Source of the DNA: Haliclona indistincta
Lineage: Eukaryota > Porifera > Demospongiae > Haplosclerida > Chalinidae
Reading direction: 5' to 3'
DNA: 64,000 nucleotides
Assembly (NCBI GenBank): GCA_964017065.1
Contig: OZ024786.1
Coordinates: 6,391,047 to 6,455,046 of the forward strand
How positions within the stretch are numbered: the stretch's first letter is position 1; the number at the start of each line of letters is the position of its first letter. The notes beneath the pieces are model-generated. The model saw only the letters and a list, made by a program, of their open reading frames with translations, ran no database searches and was not told the DNA's origin. Below, piece after piece: positions 31,505 through 42,125 of the stretch. The translations under genes were made by a program, and so were the position numbers.

Positions 31505-32289
31505 GTGCAACAAAGCATAATTAAAGGATGCAGATCAATTAGGGAAATCAAGGAAAAGATGAAGAAGCCAACCAGTCGAGAAAAGACACATGAGAAGAAG
31601 AAAATCAGTCAAGAAAAATTAAAGACGCAAGAGCCAACGGCGAAAGCAATTGTGCCTCCTCCTTTGGTCAATCCAAAAATAGTCAATCTAAAAAGCGTCA
31701 ACCAAAAAAAAGTGCTTCCGAAACTATGAATATTTATACTGATATAATTGTTGACTTCTATATAATTCAAGATCTAGAAAAAAATGGTCATATCTTGGGG
31801 TAAGACTTCTCAGAATGATTTTACATAAAACTAGTCACATAAAATTCAAAGAAGTGCAGTTGTTGCTCTTGAAAAGGGGCACCATGGTACTAACTGCATC
31901 CTACTATACCCAGAAGGCGGTATTTTGAATATTTATCTTCAACTTGTAGCTTTATACCTTGATAGGCATTTACAGTCTCCTGCATTTCAGGGAATTGTGT
32001 CCTAGTGAATGGCTGCCGAGATTCCGAGGCCTTTTAAAGGTCGCTAAACATTACAAGACTTGGAAGTAATTTCAACTGACATAATGGGAGTGACCTCTAC
32101 AACTACGATGATCATTTCTGCTTATAGGAAGACGATATATTTTATGGAAAACCTCAAAACTTCATATCACGGGTGTTTTTCCTAGGCAGCAAATAGCGGT
32201 ATATACCACACGCACTTATTGATGATTTGATTCCATGGATAATGAGAGCCAGAGAATTACATCCTCATGAATTGACTCACAAATTCATA
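31505..32289. other. Lysine-rich ORF, then unassigned sequence
   Basis: 31505-31726 is an open Lys/Glu-rich frame ending in TGA, perhaps the 3' part of the interrupted exon. No gene was recognised from 31730 to 32290. Confidence 0.3.
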
Positions 32290-33415
32290 TCATGAGCAGG
32301 ATACATATTCTCCTGAACATCAGAAATCAGATATTGTATGGTATCAGTCTTGTGTTAGTTATCTCTCCTCTTGTGTCTTTAATGATCGATCAAGTGCGTG
32401 TATTGCGTTGTAAAGGTGTCAGCGCAGCTATTTTGTCCAATGCTGCTGGTAAAGTAGAGAAGACTCTCATTGCAACTGAAGAGGACCTATCCGCTAGTAG
32501 GTTTCTTTTTTGTGCACCCGAAGCTATATTATGTAGTGCGTGGAGGGAAACTATACAAAGAAAGGATTTGTCAGAACGAATAGTTACTGTGGCTGTAGAC
32601 GAAGCTCACTGTGTGTCTAAATGGTGAGTAATTGTAGAAAATAGTACAGTTTGATAAATAATATCTAGATTATGTCCTACCCCATGCATACACATCAGTG
32701 TATAGCAAATTACAATAGAGCAATAGTATTGATCATAATCATTAAAATAATTACAATAGTGTTCTTATATTTATACAAGATTAAGGACTTTCAACCAGCA
32801 GATACATGAAATCAGAGCACTTGTGCCTAAAGCTACTCCTTTTCTTGCATGTACTGCAACTGTCACAAGAAACATGCTAGAGCAAATAGTCAGCATTCTT
32901 GAGTTGTAAAACTGTGCTTTTGTTCAAGCTTCTCCTGACCGTCCTAACATATACTATGAGGTTCGAAGATGCAAAGATGTAGCTGATGATTTCAATGAGT
33001 TAGAGGCATCCTAAAGGACGGAAGTGCACATGCTCCTCGTGTGATTATATATTGTCGCAGTCTAGATATGTGTGCCCATGTATATTCACACTTTCTTTTT
33101 GAACTTGGCAAAAAACTCATACTTTCCATCAGGAACTGAGGAACTGAGTTCAAATCGGGTTTTTGCTATGTATCATTCGTGTAGTCCTCAACACAACAAG
33201 GAGGTGGTGTTTGAGAGCTTAGTCAAAACGGATGGAGTGGTGAGGATAGTTTTTGCTACAATTGCCCTAGGTATGGGAACAGATCTCAGGGATGTGAACA
33301 CTATTATTCATTATGGAGCTCCACGTAATTTTGAAGAATATCTTCAAGAGAGTGGCAGAATTCATAAGGAATATAGAAGTTGGAGGGCAGTGTAGAGTCC
33401 TTGTCATCGACTGCA
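32290..33415 (+). pseudogene. RecQ-family DNA helicase, truncated and frameshifted
   Basis: Exon 1 (to 32623) carries motif Ia (ISPLVSLMIDQV) and motif II (VDEAHCVSKW). After the intron, exon 2 (from 32786) has motif III (FLACTATVTRNM). After stops at about 32907 and 33012 the frame resumes with motif IV (RVIIYCRSLDMC) and motifs V-VI (RIVFATIALGMGTDLRDV, YGAPRNFEEYLQESGR). Walker A (motif I, GKS/T) is absent upstream, so the copy lacks ATP binding. At the end another frame shift separates ESGRI from GGQCRVLVI. RecQ enzymes unwind DNA 3' to 5'. Here no product is expected. Directly downstream the sequence changes to a HECT fragment. Confidence 0.75.
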
Positions 33416-33419
33416 CTAA

Positions 33420-33535
33420 CCTCTAATGACGTGCTGGATCTTTTCTCACGTGATAGCACTATACCGCTCTATCCTCCGTCAATCCGGTTTAAAGATGAAA
33501 GGGCAATTGACCTCGGTGGAGTATGCCATGATTTA
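33420..33535 (+). pseudogene. HECT domain N-terminal fragment
   Basis: The frame encodes DLFSRDSTIPLYPP and IRFKDERAIDLGGVCHD, which fits the start of a HECT domain (F.GE.AIDxGGxxRD). It breaks off after HDLLG, where the AQxxSEGVPAF fragment starts. No catalytic part is present here. Confidence 0.5.
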
Positions 33536-33539
33536 TTGG

Positions 33540-33640
33540 GTGGCACAAGCTATGTCCGAAGGAGTTCCAGCATTTTCCCTAGCCTGTATAACCAATAACA
33601 ATCAGCTTACGGCAGAACTTGTACGGAACACAACAGAACT
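33540..33640 (+). pseudogene. Second AQxxSEGVPAF-family fragment
   Basis: VAQAMSEGVPAFSLACITNN continues with NQLTAELV and matches 30235-30320 almost base for base. It forms part of a continuous chimaeric frame with the following LINE ORF1. Confidence 0.7.
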
Positions 33641-33714
33641 TGTATGGCAGAACAGAGGTGTAAAGAGTCAGGATACCCTAGCTATAAGGAAAACCTGCTG
33701 TGAGTTAAGATACC

Positions 33715-35105
33715 CGACCCCAGGGGGGCACGCAGCAATCAATGGCGACGGGTCGCGGAAAAAGGTCGAGCTAAGTCTAAAAAGCCCTTGTCGTTGTTCT
33801 GTGTGTGAAGAAGTCATCGTCGAAAGCGACAAAGCGACCAAAGTCGAAGGCCAAGATGCTGTTCTCTGCGAGGGACCGTGCCAGGGCTGGCTTCACCGGC
33901 GTTGTGCTGGACTCAGTAAGTCAGCTTTCAAGTCTGTTTCAAACTCTACCGACCCGTTCTATTGCCCGTATTGTCGGTTAAAAGCTTATGAAGCACAACT
34001 TCTTGACCTCAAGTCGACGTTGTGTGCAGTAACTGCTGAACTTTCCAAACTGAAGAATAAATTCTCATCTATGCTGGTGGCCCATCCTGTAGTACTAAGG
34101 GCGCCACCATTGTTTCCATCTTATTGCCAGTTCCCAAAGCTCAAACACCGGCATACTCTGCACATGATAAAAAAAAACATCATCTAGTGATACAAAGAAT
34201 CCATGAGCATGAAAAGGGCACCCAGCGTCATATTAGATCATCTAAAGATATTGACTCCACCGTCTCTATTTTGTCCTCTGTACATCCATCAATCACTACC
34301 TATTCTGTGAACGACTGTCTTAGGCTGGGAAAGTATGCTGAAAATCGCTGTCGTCCTATCCTCGTTAAGCTAAACCGGCCTATTGATGTTCCTACTATTC
34401 TAGCAAACAGAGCTAAAGTTGATCCGTCTCTCAAAATTTCTATCAAACCGCATCTGTCACCTGCTGAAAGACAAATCAAAGCCATTCTTCTCAAAGAGAG
34501 GTGGAAGCTAATCCAATCAGGTACCCTTCGTAAACATATTAAATTAAAGTCTGACTGTCTTATTGTTCACAATAAAATACGGCCAAGTTGTAGATTCCAA
34601 GTTCACACTGTGCTCTGTAATTCGTCACCTGCTAGTACTAATAGTCATGACACAAATGTTGTTGTAAGTCTTGATGTCCCTGCACCTGTCAGTCAGTCCT
34701 CTGTACCTAACCCTCTCGATACTCCACCTCTAATTTACTCATCCCAACCTGCATCATCAAATCCGTCACCATCCCTTGTGCCACTCTCATCTTCATCAAC
34801 TCCTGATGCTGCTAACAAATGACTACCACAATCCAACCAATCTATTCACTATTTCTACTGGAACTGCCGCAGTTTACCTAACAAACTTTCCCAATTTCAG
34901 TCCTTTTTACATAGCTCTTCTTACCACATCTTTTGTCTCACCGAAACCTGGTTATCTGATACAATATACAATAAAGAAATTCTACCTTCTCACTATGATA
35001 TCTACCGATCAGATCGCCAAACTCGTAGCGGTGGTGTAATGATCTGTGTCTCTTCTGTCTTGTCTTCTCACCTCATTCTTTCACATCCTTCTGTTGACTT
35101 GATAG
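33715..35105 (+). mobile_element. Non-LTR retrotransposon 5' part: ORF1 and endonuclease start
   Basis: ORF1 begins with a PHD-type finger (CRCSVCEEVI, LCEGPCQGWLHRRC, YCPYC; about 33785-33970) and a coiled coil. After a frameshift near 34110 an RRM-like segment follows (CLRLGKYAENRCRPILVKL, ISIKPHLSPAERQIKAI, LLKERWKLIQSG) and a Pro/Ser-rich tail to 34822. ORF2 starts at about 34838 with an AP-endonuclease domain: FYWNCRSLPNKLSQF, FCLTETWLSD and DIYRSDRQTRSGGVMICV. It is cut at 35105. PHD plus RRM in ORF1 is typical of CR1/L2-like elements. The 3' piece at 13170 could be from the same family. Confidence 0.75.
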
Positions 35106-35165
35106 TTACGAAGACAGCAGTAGTAGGTTGGCCAAGATTGAAACTACTGTCGGCTCAGTAAGCAT
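35106..35165. repeat. Short segment shared with 53163-53222
   Basis: GAAGACAGCAGTAGTAGGTT and the following GTCGGCTCAG recur at 53163. The LINE stops where this segment begins, so it marks a junction. Confidence 0.7.
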
Positions 35166-35289
35166 TAATGTGCAACAAAAATTCGCTAGCACATAACATG
35201 TGCCAACAGTGGGGCCAAAACTATTGTTGGGAATCCTTCATTCTCTCTTCTTGTCGAATAATTAATTCAGCATTCCAGTTCTGAGTGGT

Positions 35290-35600
35290 CATGTTCAGTT
35301 TTACCTGTTATTAAAGAGAAATCGAAGAACAAAAGATCCGATTACTATATCTGTTACATCATCAATGGAGTCATCAAACTGATAATAGAAATTAAACTAG
35401 ATACTCCATTTAGTTTGGTATCTGGTACCAGCAAGAAACATCTGGCTCAATTACTGCTAGAGGTGCACTATGCAAGTCAAAAAATCAATATCGCGGCCCT
35501 ACTGCAACACCATTAACAGATGGAGAAGTATGGCATTTTTTCCTTATTTCAGTCAGTAGATTGCCATTGAACAATACAGACACTAGAGAAAAGTCAAGAA
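35290..35600 (+). pseudogene. PD-(D/E)xK-like nuclease-fold fragment (Crinkler-like)
   Basis: One frame reads RSDYYICYIINGVIKLIIEIK and SKKHLAQLLLEVHYAS: D, then E-I-K after two strands, then Q-x3-E on a helix, as in PD-(D/E)xK folds. 35505-35580 continues as TPLTDGEVWHFFLIS, the G.xWHF strand found downstream in Crinkler-type effectors and kinase-linked REase-like domains. Frames differ, so it is decayed. The family assignment is inference. Confidence 0.4.
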
Positions 35601-35894
35601 AGCAAATGCGCTCGCACAGAAGCACAGTATATGAACTGTCCTGGACAGAAAAAAATTCCATCATGTGGTTTTTTCAAGATTTAATACGCTGTGGAATAAT
35701 CATATTCTACGATCGATTTCAAATACTTAATTCCTGGTCACACTTGTGGTCCGACTGATCGAAATTTTGCAATAATAGAGAAAATGCTAAAAGAGTTGAA
35801 ACTGCCCCTCAAGGAACGGTATCAGCGTGTCACACAGTCTTGTGTTAGTAGCAGAAATCAAATTCATGTCATAAAAATGCAGCAGTCCTCCCTT

Positions 35895-36369
35895 TGCAAC
35901 TAACACGAGTATCTTAGCGGTCAATACACTGAACGGGCACTTCCACTAGTTCAACAACCTTGTTGGGCGACTGCTGCGTGGATAGTATTGCTGAGCAGAA
36001 GACTGAAATTTGGAATGATGCTCTTAAATGAAGAGGATCTAGATGACGTTCGATCATCAAATGTTGTTGCTCCAAGTTGTGATATCAATCCAGAGCTGAT
36101 TTGTGATGCACAACTTCTGGTTGGAAGATTGATTGCAAATGCAGACAAACTCCTGGGTGAGAAATAAACTATTTATTTTATGGCTCAATAATTATATAGG
36201 CAATTATACAGCAAACCTTGCAAAGAGCTGGATGAATGTGCGTGCTAAATTCGATGGTGGGAAGCAGCAAATAGGAGCCAATGGGGGTCATGGGAAGGCA
36301 GATGTGCGGGAGCTGGTTTACGACACAATCTTGGTCCTGACTGGGGAGCTGTTGTATGGAAACAAGTGA
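35895..36369 (+). CDS. Two unassigned exons
   Basis: About 35925-36154 encodes ALPLVQQPCWATAAWIVLL, KFGMMLLNEEDLDDV and LVGRLIANADKLLG, ending at a GTGAGA donor. 36200-36369 encodes NLAKSWMNVRAKFDGGKQQ, a motif I recall from repeated sponge proteins. No function was recognised. Confidence 0.3.
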
Positions 36370-36529
36370 CAGGAAATTGACCATCTTACAGCAAAAGAAG
36401 TGATATTAATTTATTCTTCAAGATTTTATACATGCAGTGAAATATCACAGGAGTCAGGGAGGTATTAGCCTCCTCCCCAGGCCCCACCCTCTAATTAATT
36501 TGCAATTATGTAGAGAGAGGGCCTGGTAA

Positions 36530-36574
36530 TACTCGCGACAAAAACTGTCGCGAGTACCTCACAAAATCGTGAGG
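36530..36574. repeat. Two adjacent small hairpins
   Basis: TACTCGCGACA pairs with TGTCGCGAGTA (36530-36556), followed directly by CCTCAC-AAAATC-GTGAGG (36557-36574). Confidence 0.8.
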
Positions 36575-37029
36575 TCGCGAGAAGGTTATAGCGCACGAAT
36601 CCATTGCGCCACTATTGCTTGACGTGCAACATAATATGAACAGTCGAAAATCACTTCTCAAATCACTTCACAAAACAACACACATGATGCATTATGTTGT
36701 AAACACATTGCAGTTGAGTAATATTATTTTGTACTAGTTTGATAAAGATTATTTGATAGCTATTAGCATTTGCCGCCACTAGTACCTCGCTTGCAGTCTC
36801 TGTCATTTTGTCTGTGAATAGCTAGGCTGAAAACATTATTTTTTGGTGTTGTTGACAAAATGGAAGATCTATTACAATATTTTATGATTGTTGGAGCCCT
36901 CAAGCACTATTGTTCCACCACCTATACATAACAGTATATCATGTACCTCATCCACTCCATCACCATACTGTGTTCACACCTTCTCGAGGTATGGGTGTAT
37001 CTTCACAACACATTTGTGAACTGTAGCGA
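36575..37029. other. No gene recognised
   Basis: AT-rich, without recognisable exons or repeats. Confidence 0.3.
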
Positions 37030-37753
37030 TTGTTATTATCAAAACTTTCGACGTCTGCAAATTTATATAGAGAGATCTTTAGAGAAGACCTTTCTTCTTC
37101 CGAAGAAAAAGATTACTGTCTCGACTCATTCTATTTTGACAACAAAACTCTATTGCTAATGTATAAAGTAAATTTACTGAAGAGACGAGAAGAGAAGGAG
37201 AAGACGACAGTGAAGAGACAACATTTTATAAAAGTCAAGTGTCTTTACTGGACGATGCCCTTAGTAGTCAATCTGACGATCCCCGTCCTCTTCCCAAAAT
37301 GTATTACACAGATGGAGCACCTGGTATGCATGGAATAAACTACTGTGAAAATACATGGTCACAAAGACTCTGTGGAGAAAACTAAGTGGAAAAGAGGAAA
37401 ATAAGTGAGGTAAAATATGGCAAGTCCAATGATAACACTGTGAAAGCACGTAGAGATTACGTCAGACATGATGGAGGGCTAGATATTGATGATGTTCCTC
37501 AAGATATTCCTGCTGAGGTTTTAGAAGACATGATGTTTGACTACTACAGGGCTCATGTGTTGGTATTGTCTCCAGACATTTGTGTCTCTGGTTTTGTTTT
37601 CAGTAAAAACATTATTACACATGCAATGACGTGTAAATATACTCGTAAACATAACGAGTATGTCAGATTAAAAAATGAATTAAGAAACATAAAAATTATA
37701 GTTAATAGTTATACTAACGTCGATTTTCTTCTTCAAGGTATAAATTCGGCTTA
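37030..37753 (+). CDS. Unassigned exons
   Basis: Open stretches at 37060-37260 (REIFREDLSSSEEKDYCLD, LLKRREEKEKTTVKRQHF) and 37386-37650 (RHDGGLDIDDVPQDIPAEVL) have exon-like composition. No family was recognised. 37754-38212 also has an open segment (TEVSKLHKTPLQARIAEGHN, IWIRREWMK) without assignment. Confidence 0.25.
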
Positions 37754-38212
37754 ACCACTTAAACGTCACTCTCGGCTATAATGCAACACTAGCGTCAGTA
37801 ACTGAAGTCAGCAAACTCCACAAGACACCACTTCAAGCCAGGATAGCAGAAGGACATAATTCAAGTTTGTTGGCAACAATTTGGATAAGAAGAGAGTGGA
37901 TGAAATGCGATGAGATCATCAGTCAGAAATGCAACACATGTATAGATGACTTTGGTGTGAACTCTCACCTCATTAAACGCGAGGCAATCTTGGTAGGCGT
38001 GCCTATGTCGAGCGTTTGAGTTACACCCCTTTGGGGTCGGTGCTGCCTTCTTTCGTGTGGTAAATCATCAGTCAGAAATGCAACACATGTATAGCATACT
38101 GGTAGTGCGTAGTCGTGTACCTATTTCTTCTAGTTGTGAAACCAAGAAAGACTTCGTATCTCTCGAACACTCAGCCTTCCTTCCAACGCCACTAGACATC
38201 AAGGCCATTCAA

Positions 38213-38385
38213 GCCAATCTGATACTGCTAGTGCTCCAGGTAATAGCAAAGTATGTTAATGCATGTACATGCATGCTTGTTCTGTGTAGCTATAACAATG
38301 TCAAAATGATTTTTATAAGTGTGATTTCAAGCGTATTGGACAGTACATAGGAATGTCAATAATACAAGATTGCTTTGGGCTACCC
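38213..38385. repeat. Segmental duplication, copy of 54880-55030
   Basis: CTCCAGGTAATAGCAAAGTA through TTTGGGCTACCCATTTT matches 54880-55030 with scattered changes, indicating a shared duplicated segment. Confidence 0.8.
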
Positions 38386-38399
38386 ATTTTTTCTAATTC

Positions 38400-38735
38400 T
38401 CTTTAGCTTTTCGTTTAGTGTATAGACTAATTAAAGTTATCAAGATGCTTCTTGTGGGTTTTTTGTCTTTGTTGTTGTTCTGGCTCTACATATTATCTGT
38501 GGAGTCATCAGCAGTCAACTTAGTCAAATTATGCTTATTGCAATACTGTACATGCCCTCAAATGTGATCTCCTATACACAACCTGCTAGCTGATGTTGTA
38601 GACATTTGTGGTGGATCACGACAGCTTTTAAAAATTTTCAACTGGCTAGGTTGTGTATCCTCTCCGGATACACATGACCGGTTCATCACTCAGCATGCCG
38701 AAGTTAAGCGTTGTCGAAGTGTTTGGGAAGACCTT
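38400..38735. repeat. Segmental duplication, copy of 42126-42440
   Basis: Sequence from the TTTAGTGTATAG/TTTAGAGTATAG start through GACCGGTTCATMACTCAGC to GTTTGGGAAGACCTT matches 42126-42440 closely. The copies contain the same open hydrophobic stretch and end in a 20-bp inverted repeat around GGTTGTGTATCC...GGATACAC. Confidence 0.85.
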
Positions 38736-38910
38736 CAAAAAAATGTCTTCAATTTCACAAATAGTTCAGTTCTTATGTTGTTTGTCTGATCTGTCGGATG
38801 AGTTGAACAAGTCGCACACACCAGTGGAGCCACAATCACTGCACTGCAATTTAAAATGTGACAAAATATTTCAAATAGCGTTGAATGATTATGTTACCCT
38901 ATTATTTCAG

Positions 38911-39017
38911 CTATTATGCCAAGTTTGAAGCCAGGGCATCAACAAGATGCTCATGATTTTCTATTAAAACTGCTTGAGAGCATGATCAATAGCGTACCAC
39001 ACACTAAAAGAATTTGA
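38911..39017 (+). pseudogene. Ubiquitin-specific protease (USP) fragment
   Basis: After the acceptor TTATTTCAG the frame reads SLKPGHQQDAHDFLLKLLES and MINSVPHTKR. QQDAHDFL is the conserved QQDAxEFL box of USP deubiquitinases. The Cys and His boxes are not found nearby. A copy with an in-frame 9-bp deletion through this box lies at 55310-55401. Confidence 0.65.
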
Positions 39018-39315
39018 ACACCAAAATTTGAGTACCAGTGTAATATCTATAGAGCTACTGCAATTGGTAGTAGGAGCTGATAGAGATGGTACTGATGTCC
39101 CTCGGACATGGAAGAACTTTGTTTTGAATCTCAGAAGTGAGTCTCCAGAGACTCATCAATATGTTACAATACCCGATTCTTCCGGCACACAGGTTATATT
39201 ATGCACCCTATCTAATGTATCTTCATCATTATTACTATCTTTATGTAGGATTCAAGTTCTGGAAAGTCAACTCCCGAAAGTTCCATGCTGTACCCTAGGA
39301 CGACCTACTAGCACC

Positions 39316-39790
39316 AGTGCGCAAGCGCAAACGTCGGGGTCCTCAGCAGGCTGAGTCGTCGTCTACAGCTTCCTCTAGTGCTAGTGGTTCCGATTGCTCC
39401 TGTAAGAAACTGGAAGAAGACTTGAAAGAATTGGTGGATGAGGTGTCTACAGTGGCAGGACAGCAGCAGCAGGTAATTATTTATCATCATAATTCCACTC
39501 ATTAATATCTTTGCATGTCTTCTTATCAATGCAGATGATGGAGAAACTAAGTGGAGCTGTTAACAATCTCGATGCTGTCCTAAAGCTGACCAAACGTACT
39601 CCAGTACCTCTTGGCCTGAAAAGACTGCTACAGGATTCACTGAAATGCCGCATTTGCCATGGCACACCGATGAAGCCGCCCATCCTGTTTGGAAAGTGCT
39701 GCAGAGTGATTTAAAGATGCGAGGCTTGTGTTACCACGTGGTTCGAAGGACCAGAAGCTTTCACCAAGGCCTGTCCTCATTGCAATTCCT
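39316..39790 (+). pseudogene. Coiled-coil plus RING-like domain, one in-frame stop
   Basis: Exon 1 (39316-39474) encodes a basic start (RKRKRRGPQQAESSS), a Ser-rich linker and a coiled coil. Exon 2 (39536 on) reads LKLTKRTPVPLGLKRLLQD, then LKCRICHGTPMKPPILFGKC. TAA at 39712 interrupts before CEAC and CPHC. The cysteine pattern C-x2-C, C-C, C-x2-C, C-x2-C fits a RING/treble-clef E3-like domain; a related decayed copy is at 53316. The end of this reading overlaps, in another frame, the start of a Ulp1-like segment, so one of the two may be fortuitous there. Confidence 0.5.
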
Positions 39791-39925
39791 ATACATCTTG
39801 AAGCACATTGGTGCCTTGTAGCAGTGGACTTACGGGGCAGGGATATATTGTACTTTGATTCCCTTAGAGGAGACGGCAGCGAGTGCCTTTCAAAGATCAG
39901 GTATACTATTACCAGCGTTTACTGA
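39728..39925 (+). pseudogene. Ulp1/SENP-type cysteine protease fragment
   Basis: The frame encodes VLIAIPIHLEAHWCLVAVDL and DILYFDSLRGDG. This is the His box (HW) and Asp box (D of YFDS) of C48 SUMO-protease-like domains. The Gln and Cys boxes are missing. A better-preserved relative is at 48185. Confidence 0.6.
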
Positions 39926-40534
39926 GACCTTGCGGGTGCATGGAATGGATGACCTATTCACTGAACTGTCCAAAGTTATCGGAGAAGACTGATCACTAGA
40001 AATAGCCAGACTGATTTGACATTGTACCTTGACCTTGTATTTCAAATGTAATAAAATTTGATTGAAAACAATGAAACAATATGAATCTAACATACGAAGC
40101 TGCCTTTAATCCATCCGGGTACATGTAACACTATTATATCCCCATGGCCCTTCCAACTTGTACAGATACGATACCCTAAAGATGAACACAGACAGTCGGT
40201 GTGTGTTAAAAACTTGCATGAACTATCGTAGCAATGACATCCCGACTTCGTCCACAAGATTGTTACTTTTCCAGATCTCATAGTTGTCTATGGTATCAAA
40301 GGTTGCATTCAATGAAAGTGCACTGGTTTGTCAAAGGTACACACTAAAATAGCACGAATATAATTATTAATCTATTTATCTATCTATTATGATAATAATT
40401 AGAATTATTACTCTGACTTAATTATGTTGAATTCTGCATGGTCGTAATTATTAATGATTCAGTCTCTCAAGGAGGTATCCACGCCAGCTGTATCTATTAG
40501 TGTTTCAACTCCGATCGATGAATTTTGAACCATT

Positions 40535-41165
40535 ATCATTGGCGACGGAAACTGTCTTTCCAGAAGTTTTCTTTTATCCTGTTTAACACTGAAGATAAGC
40601 ATCCTTATCTACGACAAGCAATTGCATGAAGTCATAACATTAAATGAGGACTGTTTCAGGTCTTATTGCTTGACAAATACTGTAGCTAAGAAGATGAAAA
40701 ACTAAAAATATGTGGAGTCAGAGAAATATATTATGTAGGAGGAGTTCAAAAGATAGACAATTTCCAACAACTCCAACTTTCTCTATACGTAAGAAAAGCC
40801 TACCAGAGCCAAATCCACAGAAAATTGAGCTTCCTAAGGATTCCGACTACCATACGGTAGTCGAGAAACCCAAAGATATGGAAATCGTTTATTTTGAGCA
40901 CTTTCGAAACTTTATTTGCCGTACAGTTTTGTCATCTCAAGATAAGACAGTTATTAGTCAATTTCATCCAGTTAATGCTGAAAAATTCGGTGGACTATGC
41001 AATGGCTCCATAGCTAGTCACTGTCCTAGCATGAAAGTACCGGCAACATTTGGCACTCAAGCTAAACTATATGCTGAAGCTTCATTATTTCAAATACCGG
41101 TTTAGGTGTTTTACAAAAGAAGTGAAGAGGAAGGCTGGAAATGGATGATGTACGACTCATAAAAT
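40535..41165 (+). pseudogene. OTU-type deubiquitinase remnant
   Basis: IIIGDGNCLSRSF at about 40540 is the Asp-x-x-Cys catalytic box of OTU cysteine proteases (GDGNCLFRALS is usual). After a shift, NTEDKHPYLRQAIA matches the next helix. The distal part, VPATFGTQAKLYAEASLFQI and, past a TAG, YKRSEEEGWKWMMYDS, matches the GTWGTQxEIxAA ... IPVYVF segment. The intervening 40710-40990 is longer than expected and may be inserted. Frameshifts and stops make it non-functional. Confidence 0.6.
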
Positions 41166-41254
41166 AAAGAGAGTCCTCAGACTCCAGCTATTGTGACAGA
41201 ACACTCTCAAGAAAATGTTTGGATTGAGTCTCTTTGAAGCTCTTTGAAGCCTCT

Positions 41255-41455
41255 GCGATTGACCATTTTGGCTGATGGATGGACTCTGGAGTTAGAGGTG
41301 GACACAGGTGCTTCAGTTTCGATTATCAATGAAAAGGTGCACATGGCCTGCAGTGTATACAGGACATAAGTTGAAGGCAGTGGGTGAGATAATGTTGGTG
41401 GTGTGTGGACAAGGTCCTACTCTCCTCGGCAGAGACTGGCTAAAGTATACAGCGC
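41255..41455 (+). pseudogene. Retropepsin fragment of a Ty3-type element
   Basis: LTILADGWTLELEVDTGAS and VSIINEK carry the DTGA catalytic motif. After a deletion and shift, YTGHKLKAVGEIMLVV and GPTLLGRDWLKY give the C-terminal part of the protease. The flap region appears to be missing, and no reverse transcriptase follows. Confidence 0.7.
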
Positions 41456-41639
41456 CTACTCAAATCCCAAGCCAAATAACAGCTGCCAATCAAAACAATG
41501 AGGGAACACAGTGCTCCTTTTATTACTTGTTTCCCATAGTACCAAACAGTTCGATCGCACGAAGTACTCAAATCAAGAAAACAGGAGACTTTAACACATG
41601 GTCCAAAGATGTCAAGACTTGGAGTTTTTATGATGTGAG

Positions 41640-42118
41640 ATAGTAGAATGTGTGCATAGCATTGATTAGTACAAGTCTAACAAAAATCTGTTTCAACTGT
41701 TACCAAAAGAAGCTTGCAAAGTGTAGTCATGAGATTCAATTGGAGACATTTCGAAAATTAAAAGGACCAATGGGATATAAGCAATGGGAGTTCAACCTTG
41801 CTGCAGTCTGGGGCAGATGTGCACTGGAAGAGGGCACTCAAAGCTTCAAGAAACCATGAGTGTGCTTGGTGTACCTGTAATGTCTGCTAGACAGTTCATT
41901 GCCAATGAAAGAGACATATGTGAATGGTGTGACGTAGAACAGTTGATGATTGAAACCGGAGAAGAAGAAAGAAATATGGCAGAAGAAAGTACCAGCTATC
42001 ACGGTTATTGTTGACGCAGGCTGGAGCAAGCGTTCCCATTGTCATTTGTATAATGCCAAGTCAGGTGTTGGAATAATTGCTGGCAAAGCAACTGGTAAAC
42101 TTCTGTACATGGGTGTTA
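41640..42118 (+). pseudogene. Mutator-like transposase domain fragment
   Basis: Across frames the sequence reads GYKQWEFNLAAVWG, ETMSVLGVPVMSARQF, NMAEESTSYHG and PAITVIVDAGWSKRSHCH, then YNAKSGVGIIAGKATGKLL. The stretch TVIVDxGWSKRSHxHxYNAxSG is the hallmark I associate with the animal Mutator-like transposase domain (Pfam Mutator). VDAGW would hold the first catalytic Asp. Only the N-terminal part remains; at 42126 a duplicated segment begins. Confidence 0.6.
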
Positions 42119-42125
42119 AAAAAAT

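Noticed and set aside
41360..41455. Active retroviral-type protease
   Set aside because: The catalytic motif and C-terminal part are in different frames with a gap, and no pol follows.
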